From: JBOHWJ01 sp050736615
GTDB lineage: Bacteria > Desulfobacterota > Binatia > Binatales > Binataceae
Length of the DNA stretch: 51,874 nt
Assembly (NCBI GenBank): GCA_050736615.1
Contig: JBOHWL010000100.1
Location: 1-51,874 of the forward strand
Reading direction: 5' to 3'
This document shows positions 26,680 to 36,287 of the stretch, piece after piece. Position 1 is the stretch's first letter. Each line of letters opens with the position of its first letter. A program made the position numbers and the translations under genes. Below the pieces are notes generated by a model that made no database searches, was not told where the DNA came from, and worked only from the letters and a program-made list of their open reading frames with translations.

Positions 26680-27681
26680 TCAGCTCACGCGGAGGACGGC
26701 GGCACCTTTCAATTCGTCATGCTTGAGCATTTGCAGCGCGTGATTGGCCTGAGCGAGCTCGAGCGGCACGGTATGTGTGTGAATTGGGATTTTCCCGGCC
26801 AATTCGAAAAATTCGCGTCCATCGGCGCGCGTATTCGCGGTAACGCTACGCAATTGCTTTTCATAAAACAGATGCCGCTCGTAATCGAGCGAAGGTATCG
26901 GGCTCAAATAAATGCCGGCCACCGCCAGAATCCCACCACGGTCGAGCGCTGACAGCGCCGGCGGCACCAATTCACCCACGGGCGCGAATAGAATTGCGGC
27001 GGAAAGTGAGGCGGGCGGCGGCTCCGCGGCAGTGCCTACCCAGTCCGCTCCCATCGCCTGCGCCAACTCGCGATGGCGTCCGCCGCGCGTCATCACGAAC
27101 ACCCGGCATTTCCAGTATTTCAGGACTTGCAGCGCGAGATGCGCCGAACCGCCAAAACCATACAGCCCGACCGCCGCTCCGGGCTTTACCTCCGCACGCC
27201 TGAGCGCGCGATAGCCGATGATTCCAGCGCACAGCATCGGCGCCGCTTCATCATCACTGATCGTATCCGGCAAGGCATACGCGAAGTCTTCGCGCACGGT
27301 CGCCCATTCAGCATAGCCGCCATCGTGATCATAGCCGGTGAAGCGCGCGTTGGGACAAAGATTTTCGCGATCGGCGCGGCAGTACGCGCATACGCCGCAG
27401 GTCTCACGCAGCCACGCGATACCGACGCGACTTCCCGGGCTAAACTGCTTGCAGTCGGCACCCGTACGTTCAACGACCCCAACGACTTCATGGCCGGGCA
27501 CGATGCGCGAATGGCGCGGCGGCAAATCGCCTTCGGCAACATGAAGGTCGGTGCGGCAAACGCCGCATCGCCGTACCCTTACCAGAATTTCACCACGGCC
27601 AGGCTCGGGAGATTCGATCTCAGCCTCGCGTAATGGATTGGTTTCTATGGGCGCAGGCGTATGTACCGCGAGCGCACGCAT
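26680..27681 (-). CDS. Zinc-dependent alcohol dehydrogenase
   Basis: Medium-chain NAD(P)-dependent alcohol dehydrogenase of 333 residues. The catalytic zinc ligands read as Cys42 (GVCRTDLH), His64 (PGHE) and Cys151. The structural zinc site is Cys95, Cys98, Cys101 and Cys109. A Rossmann-type GFGGSAHLALQ segment binds the cofactor. It resembles the AdhA-like group. GAGG seven bases before the ATG is a good ribosome-binding site. It is the last gene of the minus-strand run that starts with nuoA, 63 bases behind the one-helix membrane protein. The substrate is unknown. Confidence 0.93.
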   Translation of the reverse strand: MRALAVHTPAPIETNPLREAEIESPEPGRGEILVRVRRCGVCRTDLHVAEGDLPPRHSRIVPGHEVVGVVERTGADCKQFSPGSRVGIAWLRETCGVCAYCRADRENLCPNARFTGYDHDGGYAEWATVREDFAYALPDTISDDEAAPMLCAGIIGYRALRRAEVKPGAAVGLYGFGGSAHLALQVLKYWKCRVFVMTRGGRHRELAQAMGADWVGTAAEPPPASLSAAILFAPVGELVPPALSALDRGGILAVAGIYLSPIPSLDYERHLFYEKQLRSVTANTRADGREFFELAGKIPIHTHTVPLELAQANHALQMLKHDELKGAAVLRVS

Positions 27682-27744
27682 GACAATGCCTCATTAACCG
27701 TCTTGATTATCTCGCATGGACCAAAACGCCTTTCGCGCGGATTT

Positions 27745-28158
27745 TCAGTGAGCGGTCTTCCGCTGAATCAATGCTTCCAGCGCCCGTCGCTCTTCGGGGG
27801 TCAGATTTTCCGCGCTCGAGGTGCCGTCGGGGTGCGAGGGTGACAAAGCGGCGCCATCTTGACCGGCTGCGGCTCCATTGTGCGATGTGTTTCCGATCAT
27901 GCCAGGTGGCTTTTCCGGTGCTTCCGGATATACCGTCGCCGGACGCTGATGCGGCGGCACGATGTATCGCACAGAAGCTGGTTCCATCGCCCGGCGAAGC
28001 AAAAAAACGGCGATCAGCACCGCAATCGCGATGGCTATCCAATATGCGGGAGCGCGGGATTTTCGGGCCCGCACTTTGTGGTTGCGAGACGCCTTGGCGA
28101 GCTTTATCGGCTGCACCCGGCCGGAACGCGGATTTCGCTGACGGTTTCGATCTGACAT
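27745..28158 (-). CDS. Hypothetical one-helix membrane protein
   Basis: I do not recognise this 137-residue protein. Residues 1-36 are very basic and probably cytoplasmic. A single transmembrane helix spans about residues 38-56 (AYWIAIAIAVLIAVFLLRR). The outer part is rich in Pro, Ala, Gly and Ser and ends in a short charged helix LTPEERRALEALIQRK. It lies between the reductase-like flavoprotein and the alcohol dehydrogenase, all on the same strand with small gaps, so it is probably co-transcribed with them. Confidence 0.65.
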   Translation of the reverse strand: MSDRNRQRNPRSGRVQPIKLAKASRNHKVRARKSRAPAYWIAIAIAVLIAVFLLRRAMEPASVRYIVPPHQRPATVYPEAPEKPPGMIGNTSHNGAAAGQDGAALSPSHPDGTSSAENLTPEERRALEALIQRKTAH

Positions 28159-28186
28159 AGGAAATGATTAACGCTTGACTTCAATT

Positions 28187-29407
28187 TTAACCTACGCCGG
28201 TGCGGGATAAAACGGCCCACGCCCAGCGACCCAACATCCGCGGCGCTGATACCTGGTCCATCTCACGCGTGCCATTGTACCAATCGATCCCAAGCTGCTG
28301 AGCGATACGGCTGAGCGCCGCGATTCGAAAGTAAAGGCGATGGCGCGGCCCATAAAATCTGTCCGCCGCGAAGCGGAGCCGTCTGAGCTTGCGTCCGACC
28401 GTTTCGGCATGCAATGCGTGGCTGTAACGATCAAGCGCATCTTTCTCGCCGTCAAGAAACCGACCGACATAATGCGCCGCAAGCTTGCCATGTTCGAACG
28501 CGGCGGAGATCCCCTCACCCATCAATGGATCAACTCCAGCGGCATCGCCGACAAGAATAGTGCGCAGACAGGCATATTGATCGCATGGTTCATACCAACG
28601 AATAGGAAACGCCTTATAGGATGGAAGCGCCGCGGCACTTGGAATGTACTCGGGAAAGGCCGCCGCCAGCGCGTCGGGCAGCCGGGCTTTCGGCTGTCGC
28701 GCTTTCACCCTCTTGCGCGGGCATTGATCGTAAATACCCAGGTTGAGATGAGGCTCGCCTTCGATCAGGCACGGAAATGACCAGCTATAGCCGCGAATAC
28801 CCGCGCTTACGCAATTGAAGTCGAAGCGATACACGCGCCGCGCGAATTCTGGCGAAGAGCTTGCCGTGGGAACGTCGGCCATCAGAGCGCGGCCGATATT
28901 GGTTTTGTCGCGGCCGAAGACAGCGGCACGTACACGGCTGCCACTGCCGTCCGCCCCAATCAGCACCACGCCCTGATGAGCGTCTTTGTCGGTAAACGCC
29001 TGAACCGTGGAACCATTCTGTTCGATCCCGAGCAGCCGCGCCTGTTCGACTATTCGCAGCCCGCGCCTGCGCGCGGCATACGCGAGCGAGGCATCGAATT
29101 CATCGCGCCGCACGATCGTACACAATGGTTCAGAACGCGCGCGCAATTCGATCGTGCCGGCCTCCGTACGCGCGTCGCCGCTAAACACCTCGACCGCCGG
29201 AACTTCCAGCGACAGTCCCAATTCCCGCATGGCCGCGAGCGTCTTTGGAATCAAGCCGCCAGCGCAAACCTTGGGCCGCGGATGGCGCGCCTTTTCTATC
29301 GCGACTATCCGGCCGGCAAGTTCTGGCCGATCGCGCAACAGGTAAAGGGCCGCGGCCAGACCGGCCGGTCCCGCCCCGGCGATCAAGATGGTGGCACTAC
29401 GATCCAT
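28187..29407 (-). CDS. Geranylgeranyl-reductase-family FAD-dependent oxidoreductase
   Basis: FAD flavoprotein of the group that reduces double bonds in isoprenoid chains (geranylgeranyl reductases, MenJ-like menaquinone reductases). The ATG at 29407 gives MDRSATILIAGAGPAGLAAA, placing the dinucleotide-binding motif at the very start. A longer frame adds 47 residues with no family resemblance. Further signatures are KVCAGGLIP near residue 50 and LVGDAAGVDPLMGEGIS, the second FAD motif. Length is 406 residues, normal. It lies 55 bases behind nuoN, so a role in quinone side-chain reduction is attractive but inferred. Confidence 0.88.
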   Translation of the reverse strand: MDRSATILIAGAGPAGLAAALYLLRDRPELAGRIVAIEKARHPRPKVCAGGLIPKTLAAMRELGLSLEVPAVEVFSGDARTEAGTIELRARSEPLCTIVRRDEFDASLAYAARRRGLRIVEQARLLGIEQNGSTVQAFTDKDAHQGVVLIGADGSGSRVRAAVFGRDKTNIGRALMADVPTASSSPEFARRVYRFDFNCVSAGIRGYSWSFPCLIEGEPHLNLGIYDQCPRKRVKARQPKARLPDALAAAFPEYIPSAAALPSYKAFPIRWYEPCDQYACLRTILVGDAAGVDPLMGEGISAAFEHGKLAAHYVGRFLDGEKDALDRYSHALHAETVGRKLRRLRFAADRFYGPRHRLYFRIAALSRIAQQLGIDWYNGTREMDQVSAPRMLGRWAWAVLSRTGVG

Positions 29408-29462
29408 ATCGGTTTTCAACGCCTGGTAAGGCGAAACCAGAAGCGCCGCCGAGTTCCGGTCC

Positions 29463-30950
29463 TCAGACCGAACCGATGAAGAAATGCAGCGAGCGACTGG
29501 CGAAGGCGATAATCGGAGGCGGATAAAGCCCGAGCCCGATCGTCGCAATAGCCAGCACGCCCATCAGGCCATAATTCCACAGCTCGATTTCGACCGGCGC
29601 TTCCCCGCCTTCGGGCTGGTCAAGAAACATCGCTTTTACTGGCTGCATATAGTAGTAAAGCGAGATTACGGAATTGACGAGACCGATCACCGCGAGAATA
29701 TAGAATTGTTCGCGAATCGCCGCCGCAAATACGTAGAATTTACCGATAAATCCAATCGTCGCTGGAATTCCGGTCAGCGACAGCAGAAAAATGCTGAGCG
29801 CAATCGCCGGCACCGCGCCACCTCGCCATGCCAAGCCGCGGTAAGCCGCGATATCCTCGCGGCCGGTCGAGTTCGCCACAATCATGACCACCAGAAATGC
29901 GCCCGCGTCCATTACATAATAGGCGAACAAATACACCAGCATCGCGCGGATGCCCTCGTCCGAAAGCAGCACGAATCCCATTAGCGCGTAACCCGCCTGA
30001 GCGATACTCGAATACGCGAGCAGGCGCTTCATGTTCGTTTGCCGCAGCGCGGCGAGGTTGCCGAGCGTCATCGTTATAATGCACACAATCAGCAGTAGTT
30101 GCGGCCACTCGACTCCATTTAGCGCCGTCCAGTTTCCTCCCGTAGTCAAATGGGAAAGCGCTGGATAAAAAAACCGCGTCAACAAGGCGAAGCCGGCCGC
30201 CTTTGAAGCAACCGCCAAAAACGTGGTGATTGGAATTGGCGCGCCATTATAAACATCGGGCGCCCACATATGAAACGGCACGGAAGCCACTTTGTAGCCC
30301 ATTCCGGCCAGAATCAGCACCAATGCGATAAACACCGCCAAAGCCGGCGCGTGTCCCGCGGAGGTAAGAGCATGATTTATCACGCTGAAATCGAGCGACC
30401 CGGCAATACCGAAGATCCAGCTCATTCCATAAATCATCATGCCCGAGGCGACGCCGCCGTAAATCAGGTATTTGAGCGCTGCTTCCTGCGAGCGGCGGTT
30501 ATGCTTGAGAAAGCCGGTTAGTATATATGATGTGAGGCTGACGAACTCCAGCGCGATATACGCCATCAACAGATTGGCCGACTCGGCCATCAAGAACATG
30601 GCAAGCGTGCTGGCCAGGAGAATCGCGTAGTACTCGCCTTGCTCGCATCCGCGCACCTCTTCGGAACCGATCGACATCCAGACCGCGACCAGCGCGCCCA
30701 ATGCGATCAAGGCGCGGAAGAACACACCGAACGCATCGAACACGAGCATCCGATGGAAAAGCCATGCGCCGGGCAAATGCGGTTCGAGGCCGATCAGCAG
30801 CAATGCGCCAGCCGTAATCACCAGGGCCAAATCGCCAAACCACCGTTTGTCATGGACCAGCAGATCAAGCACCAGGATGGTCAGAATGCCGCCAATCAGG
30901 AGTAGTTCCGGAAAGAAATACTGAAGACTGCGAAGGCTGCCGAGATCCAT
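29463..30950 (-). CDS. nuoN: Complex I membrane subunit NuoN
   Basis: Antiporter-like proton-pumping subunit of complex I. It is 495 residues long with about 14 transmembrane helices. It carries the conserved Glu in an early helix and Lys residues in the central broken helices, for example GYKVASVPFHMWAPDVYNGAP, a signature of this family. It follows nuoM after 10 bases and closes the nuo set. Confidence 0.95.
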   Translation of the reverse strand: MDLGSLRSLQYFFPELLLIGGILTILVLDLLVHDKRWFGDLALVITAGALLLIGLEPHLPGAWLFHRMLVFDAFGVFFRALIALGALVAVWMSIGSEEVRGCEQGEYYAILLASTLAMFLMAESANLLMAYIALEFVSLTSYILTGFLKHNRRSQEAALKYLIYGGVASGMMIYGMSWIFGIAGSLDFSVINHALTSAGHAPALAVFIALVLILAGMGYKVASVPFHMWAPDVYNGAPIPITTFLAVASKAAGFALLTRFFYPALSHLTTGGNWTALNGVEWPQLLLIVCIITMTLGNLAALRQTNMKRLLAYSSIAQAGYALMGFVLLSDEGIRAMLVYLFAYYVMDAGAFLVVMIVANSTGREDIAAYRGLAWRGGAVPAIALSIFLLSLTGIPATIGFIGKFYVFAAAIREQFYILAVIGLVNSVISLYYYMQPVKAMFLDQPEGGEAPVEIELWNYGLMGVLAIATIGLGLYPPPIIAFASRSLHFFIGSV

Positions 30951-30960
30951 CGCCCACGCC

Positions 30961-32454
30961 TCAATGAAGCGCTATTACCGCCGGGTTGGATGCGATCACC
31001 ACCCGGTTCAGATGATTCAGCGAGCTATGCAGGAGCATCAGCACGGCGTGTGGATAAACTCCGAGGAGCAGAACGATCGCTCCGAGGGGCACCAGCGTGA
31101 AAGCCTCGCGCAAACCAAGATCGGGCAGCAACTTGTACTTTTCATTGAGTGGTCCGAGGTAAATCCGTTGGAAGCACCACAAGAGATATCCAGCGGTCAA
31201 AATCGCGGTCAAGGCGGCCAGCATCGTGAATATCGGGTGAGGCCGCCACGAACCTAACAGCACCATCACTTCGGAAATAAACGCCGACAGACCCGGCAGC
31301 CCCATCGCGGCAAAGAAGGCGAAACCCGTCACTCCCGCGTACATCGGCATGCGCTGCGCCAAACCCCCGAAGCCGTCGATTTCGCGATGATGCGCGCGGT
31401 CGTAAATCACGCCGACCAGGATAAACAACATCGCGGTGATGGTCCCGTGATTGAACATCTGCAGCACCGCGCCATTGATTCCAATCGCGGTGAACGACGC
31501 CATCCCCAGCATCACGTAACCCATATGGCTAATCGAGGAGTACGCGATAAGCTTCTTGTAATCCGTCTGCGCCATCGCGCACAGCGCGCCGTAAACAATG
31601 TTGATTACTCCGACTAAACCCAGAAACAACCATGCCAGTTCGTGGCTGGCCGCCGGTAAAATCGGATAGTTGACGCGCAAGATGCCGTAGGCGCCCATCT
31701 TGAGCAGCACGCCCGCCAGAATCACGCTAATCGCGGTCGGCGCCTCGACGTGCGCGTCCGGCAGCCAGGTGTGAAACGGAAATGCCGGTATTTTAATCGC
31801 GAACCCGATAAACAGCGCGATCCAGACTATGCGCTGAAATTTTATCGAATAGTGGCTCGCATTCGCGGCCAGCACCATCATATCGAACGTCGGGGTCGCG
31901 CCATAATAGTAAAGCGCCAGCATCGCGAGCAGTATCAGCACCGATCCCAACAAGGTGTACAGGAAGAATTTAATGGCGGCGTATTCGCGCCGCGGACCAC
32001 CCCACACGCCGATCAGAAAATACATCGGCAGCAGCATCACTTCCCAGAATATGTAGAAGAGAAAAAAGTCGAGCGCGACGAAGACTCCCATCATCCCCGT
32101 ATCGAGCAGCATCAGCAACGCATAATAGCCCTTCTCACCGCGCTCGATGCTGAAGCTGGCGAATACCGAGACAAAACAGATTATCGCGGTCAGCAGCACC
32201 ATCGAAATACTGATGCCGTCGACGCCCAGAAAATACTGGATGTGGTATGCGGTAATCCAATTATAACGCTCGGTGAACTGCAGCCCGACGGTTGCGGTGT
32301 TGAAGCTCGCATAAAGCCATCCAGCGATCATCAACTGCAGCAATGCCGCCAGCGCCGCGATCCATCTATACGCTTTCGACGGGCCGGGCCACAGCAAAAT
32401 CACAACCATTGCGGCGAGTGGAATGAACGTTATTAGCGTCAGCGGATGCGTCAT
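30961..32454 (-). CDS. nuoM: Complex I membrane subunit NuoM
   Basis: Antiporter-like proton-pumping subunit, 497 residues and about 14 transmembrane helices. Recognisable segments are FFLFYIFWEVMLLPMYFLIG with its conserved Glu, FAIKIPAFPFHTWLPDAHVEAPT, and KLIAYSSISHMGYVMLG. It lies between nuoL and nuoN in the standard order with a 24-base gap to nuoL. Confidence 0.96.
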   Translation of the reverse strand: MTHPLTLITFIPLAAMVVILLWPGPSKAYRWIAALAALLQLMIAGWLYASFNTATVGLQFTERYNWITAYHIQYFLGVDGISISMVLLTAIICFVSVFASFSIERGEKGYYALLMLLDTGMMGVFVALDFFLFYIFWEVMLLPMYFLIGVWGGPRREYAAIKFFLYTLLGSVLILLAMLALYYYGATPTFDMMVLAANASHYSIKFQRIVWIALFIGFAIKIPAFPFHTWLPDAHVEAPTAISVILAGVLLKMGAYGILRVNYPILPAASHELAWLFLGLVGVINIVYGALCAMAQTDYKKLIAYSSISHMGYVMLGMASFTAIGINGAVLQMFNHGTITAMLFILVGVIYDRAHHREIDGFGGLAQRMPMYAGVTGFAFFAAMGLPGLSAFISEVMVLLGSWRPHPIFTMLAALTAILTAGYLLWCFQRIYLGPLNEKYKLLPDLGLREAFTLVPLGAIVLLLGVYPHAVLMLLHSSLNHLNRVVIASNPAVIALH

Positions 32455-32478
32455 CGGCGGTATTCTTTCTCTATCCGG

Positions 32479-34539
32479 TCAGACCTTCAGAATCGCGCGG
32501 ATTACCAGAATCAGCATCACGGCCGCCAGAATGCCGTAGAGATAGCCGTTAATAGATCCCGTTTGAAGACGCCGCAACCGGCTTCCCGTTTCAAGTGTCA
32601 TATCCGACGCGAAATTAACCAGTCCATCAACGATGTACTGGTCAAACAGGCCTGAAAGCCATGAAGCGAAAAGTGTGATGGTCGCGGCGAAATTCACGAT
32701 GCCGTCGATAATATGAGAATCGAACCACGACGCGGCGCGCGTAAACTGGATATACGGATTGACGAACGTCGCATTGTAGCCCTCATCAACATAGTATTTG
32801 TTCAAGGACAACCGATAAAATACACCTTGCGCGAATGCGCTGATGCGCGCCGCGCTCAGCTTCCTTTGCCGGTAGGTCAGATCGGCGAGAAACCATCCCG
32901 CGATCACGATGCTCAGAGAAACCAGCCCGAGCATCGCCTCACTGGCGTGGTTATGCATTCCCGCGTCCATCACCATTCGGGTGGCCGGGGACGAAAACAC
33001 GGGCTTGAGAAAACCGGGAAACGGCCTGAAATCAGTCACAAAATCGGGCACTCCGACGAAGCCGCCAATCACCGACAGCGCACCCAGCACCACCAGAGCC
33101 AGGCTCATTGACCACGGCGCCTCGTGCACATGATGCTCCTGTTCAAGGGTGCCGCTGAATTCGTTGAAGAAGGTCATATACACCTGGCGGAACATGTAGA
33201 AGACCGTTACGCCGGCCCCAATCAAGAGCAACGCCCACAAAACGTACTGGCCGTGCGCATAGACATCCCAGATGATCTCGTCCTTCGACATAAAGCCGGC
33301 GAACGGCGGCACGCCGGAAATAGCCAGAGTAGCCGCGAGAAAGGTCCAGAACGTAATCGGCATGCGCCGGCGCAAGCCGCCCATCTTGCGCATATCCTGT
33401 TCGCCGCCCATCGCATGAATCACCGAACCCGCGCCGAGAAAGAGACAAGCCTTGAAAAAGGCGTGCGTCATCAGATGAAACACGCCGGCATCGTAGGCAC
33501 CCACGCCGACCGCCGCGAACATATAGCCAAGCTGGCTAATCGTGGAATAAGCGAGAACCTTTTTAATGTCGTTTTGCGTAACCGCTATAGTCGCCGCGAA
33601 TAACGCGGTCACCGCCCCGACGCTGGCGATCACCAGCATCGTTACCGGCGCCATCGAATAGAGAAAGTTCAGGCGTGCGACCATGTAAATCCCGGCCGTG
33701 ACCATCGTCGCCGCATGAATCAATGCACTGACCGGCGTCGGACCCGCCATGGCGTCGGGAAGCCACACGTACAATGGAATCTGCGCGGATTTGCCCGTCG
33801 CGCCGATAAACAGCAGCAACGTCACGAACGTGACCAGCGAAAGCCCCGCGTATCCGCGAACACCGGCCAACAAGGGCGCGTATTTGCCCACTTCGCGAAT
33901 CACCAGGGTCGGATGCCCCACCGCGCTCAGGCCGGCGAACAGCCCAAACAAGCCGATCAAAAACGCGAAATCGCCCACGCGGTTAACAATGAACGCCTTG
34001 TTGCCGGCGCTAGTATTGTTATGATCGCCATACCAAAAGCCGATCAGGGCGTACGAACAGAGGCCAACCCCTTCCCATCCGACGAACATCAGAAACAGGT
34101 TGTCCGCCAGCACCAGCACCAGCATTGCGAACGTGAACAGATTGAGCCACGCGAAAAAACGCCAGTACGCCTGGTCCTCGCTCATATAGCCAGTCGAATA
34201 AATGTGGATCAGTCCGCCCACGCCCGTGATGATCAGCACCATCACCATCGACAACGGATCGAGCCACAACGCGATGTCGAGATGCAGGCGCCCCGTATCG
34301 AACCATTGCCATAAAACGTCGATCATGAAGCGATGACCGGCGGGCAATGAGACCATCAGCGCGAACGCGCCCAGCGCTAGAACGAAAGCGCTTACCACAA
34401 CTCCGCATCCAACGATGCCGACCGCGCGTTTGCCCAATCGCCGTTGAATGAAAGCGCCCGCAAGGAAATTGATAATCGCGCCGAGGAGCGGCAACAAGAC
34501 AATCCATGCGCACAGGCCGCTGTTCACCGGATGACTCAC
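32479..34539 (-). CDS. nuoL: Complex I membrane subunit NuoL
   Basis: Distal proton-pumping subunit with the long lateral helix. I prefer the GTG at 34539, because an AGGGA ribosome-binding site lies seven bases before it; a TTG at 34545 would sit too close to that site. The product is 686 residues. It has the NuoL signature VGWEGVGLCSYALIGFWY, the GKSAQIPLYVWLPDAMAGPTPVSALIHAATMVTAG segment in two parts, and a C-terminal extension ending in a last helix that anchors the lateral helix. Confidence 0.95.
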   Translation of the reverse strand: MSHPVNSGLCAWIVLLPLLGAIINFLAGAFIQRRLGKRAVGIVGCGVVVSAFVLALGAFALMVSLPAGHRFMIDVLWQWFDTGRLHLDIALWLDPLSMVMVLIITGVGGLIHIYSTGYMSEDQAYWRFFAWLNLFTFAMLVLVLADNLFLMFVGWEGVGLCSYALIGFWYGDHNNTSAGNKAFIVNRVGDFAFLIGLFGLFAGLSAVGHPTLVIREVGKYAPLLAGVRGYAGLSLVTFVTLLLFIGATGKSAQIPLYVWLPDAMAGPTPVSALIHAATMVTAGIYMVARLNFLYSMAPVTMLVIASVGAVTALFAATIAVTQNDIKKVLAYSTISQLGYMFAAVGVGAYDAGVFHLMTHAFFKACLFLGAGSVIHAMGGEQDMRKMGGLRRRMPITFWTFLAATLAISGVPPFAGFMSKDEIIWDVYAHGQYVLWALLLIGAGVTVFYMFRQVYMTFFNEFSGTLEQEHHVHEAPWSMSLALVVLGALSVIGGFVGVPDFVTDFRPFPGFLKPVFSSPATRMVMDAGMHNHASEAMLGLVSLSIVIAGWFLADLTYRQRKLSAARISAFAQGVFYRLSLNKYYVDEGYNATFVNPYIQFTRAASWFDSHIIDGIVNFAATITLFASWLSGLFDQYIVDGLVNFASDMTLETGSRLRRLQTGSINGYLYGILAAVMLILVIRAILKV

Positions 34540-34575
34540 GCCCAATTCCCTGCCAACGCCAATCGCGGAGTGGAG

Positions 34576-34896
34576 TTATCCGTTGAGCGTCTCGGCCGCG
34601 CCCACGTCGATGGTCTTCAGATTCTGGTAAATGGCAAGAATGATCGCCAGTCCGATTACCGCTTCCGCCGCCGCCAGCATGATCACAAAAATCGCAAAGA
34701 CCTGGCCCGCGTACCGGACAGACCCGCCGCCGTAAAATGAAAACGCGAGATAGTTGATATTCGCGGCGTTAAGGATCAGTTCGATGCCCATCAGGATGCC
34801 GATCGCGTTGCGCCGCGTTAAGACACAGTAGCCGCCCAGAAGAAATACGATCAGGCTGAGTATCAGGAAGTGATCAAGTGTAATTCCCCCACCCAT
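34576..34896 (-). CDS. nuoK: Complex I membrane subunit NuoK
   Basis: Small three-helix subunit of the proton pathway, 106 residues. Conserved Glu residues appear in GILMGIELILNAANINY and in MLAAAEAVIGLAIILA, the two membrane glutamates expected in NuoK. It lies 12 bases after nuoJ and 36 bases before nuoL. Confidence 0.96.
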   Translation of the reverse strand: MGGGITLDHFLILSLIVFLLGGYCVLTRRNAIGILMGIELILNAANINYLAFSFYGGGSVRYAGQVFAIFVIMLAAAEAVIGLAIILAIYQNLKTIDVGAAETLNG

Positions 34897-34908
34897 GGCG
34901 ACGTCCCC

Positions 34909-35412
34909 TTATTCCCTGGTTTCCTGGCGCGAAATTACAATCGCGCCGATGAGCGCGGCCAGCAATACCAGCGAAGCGATCTCGAAAGGCAGTGCGTATT
35001 GACCCAAAAACGCGTTTCCGATCGCGGTGGTGGTCGGAGTTGGATTCGTGGGAATCCCGCCCTGATACCAATGCGTGCTGAAAATCGCCGTCAGCATCAC
35101 GGCTCCGGCGATAATCGTGACGGCCAGTCCCGCGCCCATTCCGACCGTTCGATTGGAAACATTCACGTCGGCGATGCCCTGCGTCAGCATTACCGCGAAA
35201 ATCGTGAGCACCAGGATTCCGCCGATATACACCAGCAACTGCACCATCGCGACAAAATCAGCCGCGAGCATTACATATATGCCGACGACACCGAGAAAGG
35301 CGCCCAGCAAGGCGAAAGCCGAATAGACGATATTACGGGAAAAGGCCGTTATCAGCGCCGACATGACGATAAGGATCGCAAGCAGATAGAAAACCACTTG
35401 GGCGGCTATCAC
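34909..35412 (-). CDS. nuoJ: Complex I membrane subunit NuoJ
   Basis: Membrane subunit of 167 residues with five predicted helices. The FVAMVQLLVYIGGILVLTIFAVML segment contains the NuoJ pi-bulge helix motif with VYIGG. The C-terminus ends in a charged SRQETRE tail. It lies 35 bases behind nuoI. Confidence 0.94.
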   Translation of the reverse strand: MIAAQVVFYLLAILIVMSALITAFSRNIVYSAFALLGAFLGVVGIYVMLAADFVAMVQLLVYIGGILVLTIFAVMLTQGIADVNVSNRTVGMGAGLAVTIIAGAVMLTAIFSTHWYQGGIPTNPTPTTTAIGNAFLGQYALPFEIASLVLLAALIGAIVISRQETRE

Positions 35413-35447
35413 GAGTCCTCCTCCCGATAACGCGAATACTTCCTATA

Positions 35448-36281
35448 TCAAGTCCTCTGTTTCGCAATCTTACGGCTCGCGCCCTCCGCCTCCTGAGGGT
35501 CTTCGTCACCACCGTGCTGGCTCTTGCTCGTATCAGCCGGCGGCTCGGCAACCGCAATGGGGGCGTCAGGCTTGCGAACCGCATGAAGCGCCGGGGATTG
35601 CGCGGATGACGCGGAACGCGCTCCGCTGTCCTTTTCGACCGCGCTCGCGCCGGTCGGCGCATTAAAGGCCGGTGCGGGTTTGTTTGCGGCCGGCATCGGC
35701 GTCGCGGGCGCAACGGCGGGCTTGGCTGGTGTTGCCGGCTTATCCGAACCCGGCTGCGCCCATTCATCGACGTACGTCATTCCGCGCGCCAGCAATTGAC
35801 CAACTTCCGCATCCGGGTCCAGCCCTTTCTTCGGCTTATACGCAACGACCGGTTCGGCGACGAAGCGGCGGATGAGGCTCTCCAGCGAATAGTCCGCGCC
35901 CTCAAATTCAGTGGTATGGTGGATCGCGCCGGTTGGACAAGGCTCGCTGCATAGCCCGCAGAACATGCATTTGCTTATGTCAATGTCAAATTGGGAAATG
36001 ACTATTTCGCGTGTCTGCGCGTTTTTCTCAATGGCAATTGCGATGCAGTCGATCGGACAGGCGCGGTCGCACGCGAGGCATCCGGTGCAAATCTCCAGAT
36101 CGACGTCGAGAATGCCGCGATAGCGAAATGGCAAGGTATCCTGTACCCGCGTCGCAATCCGGTCCGGGTACTGAATCGTGTAGGGCTTGCGAATGAGATG
36201 CGAGGCGGTAACGGCCATGCCGTCGAAGACGGTGACGACTGCCTCGCGCAAATGCCGGAAATATTCCCCCGCGCTACCCAT
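35448..36281 (-). CDS. nuoI: Complex I iron-sulfur subunit NuoI with long Ala/Pro-rich tail
   Basis: Carries the N6a and N6b clusters that pass electrons to NuoB. Two CxxCxxCxxxCP motifs are visible at Cys65, 68, 71, 75 and Cys105, 108, 111, 115. The conserved core ends by about residue 175. Residues 178-277 form an extra tail rich in Ala, Pro, Lys and Ser with low complexity, so at 277 residues the protein is about 100 longer than common bacterial NuoI. The tail is in frame and has no stop, so it is part of the coding region unless a frameshift error is present. It sits six bases after nuoH. Confidence 0.94.
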   Translation of the reverse strand: MGSAGEYFRHLREAVVTVFDGMAVTASHLIRKPYTIQYPDRIATRVQDTLPFRYRGILDVDLEICTGCLACDRACPIDCIAIAIEKNAQTREIVISQFDIDISKCMFCGLCSEPCPTGAIHHTTEFEGADYSLESLIRRFVAEPVVAYKPKKGLDPDAEVGQLLARGMTYVDEWAQPGSDKPATPAKPAVAPATPMPAANKPAPAFNAPTGASAVEKDSGARSASSAQSPALHAVRKPDAPIAVAEPPADTSKSQHGGDEDPQEAEGASRKIAKQRT

Positions 36282-36287
36282 GCTATC

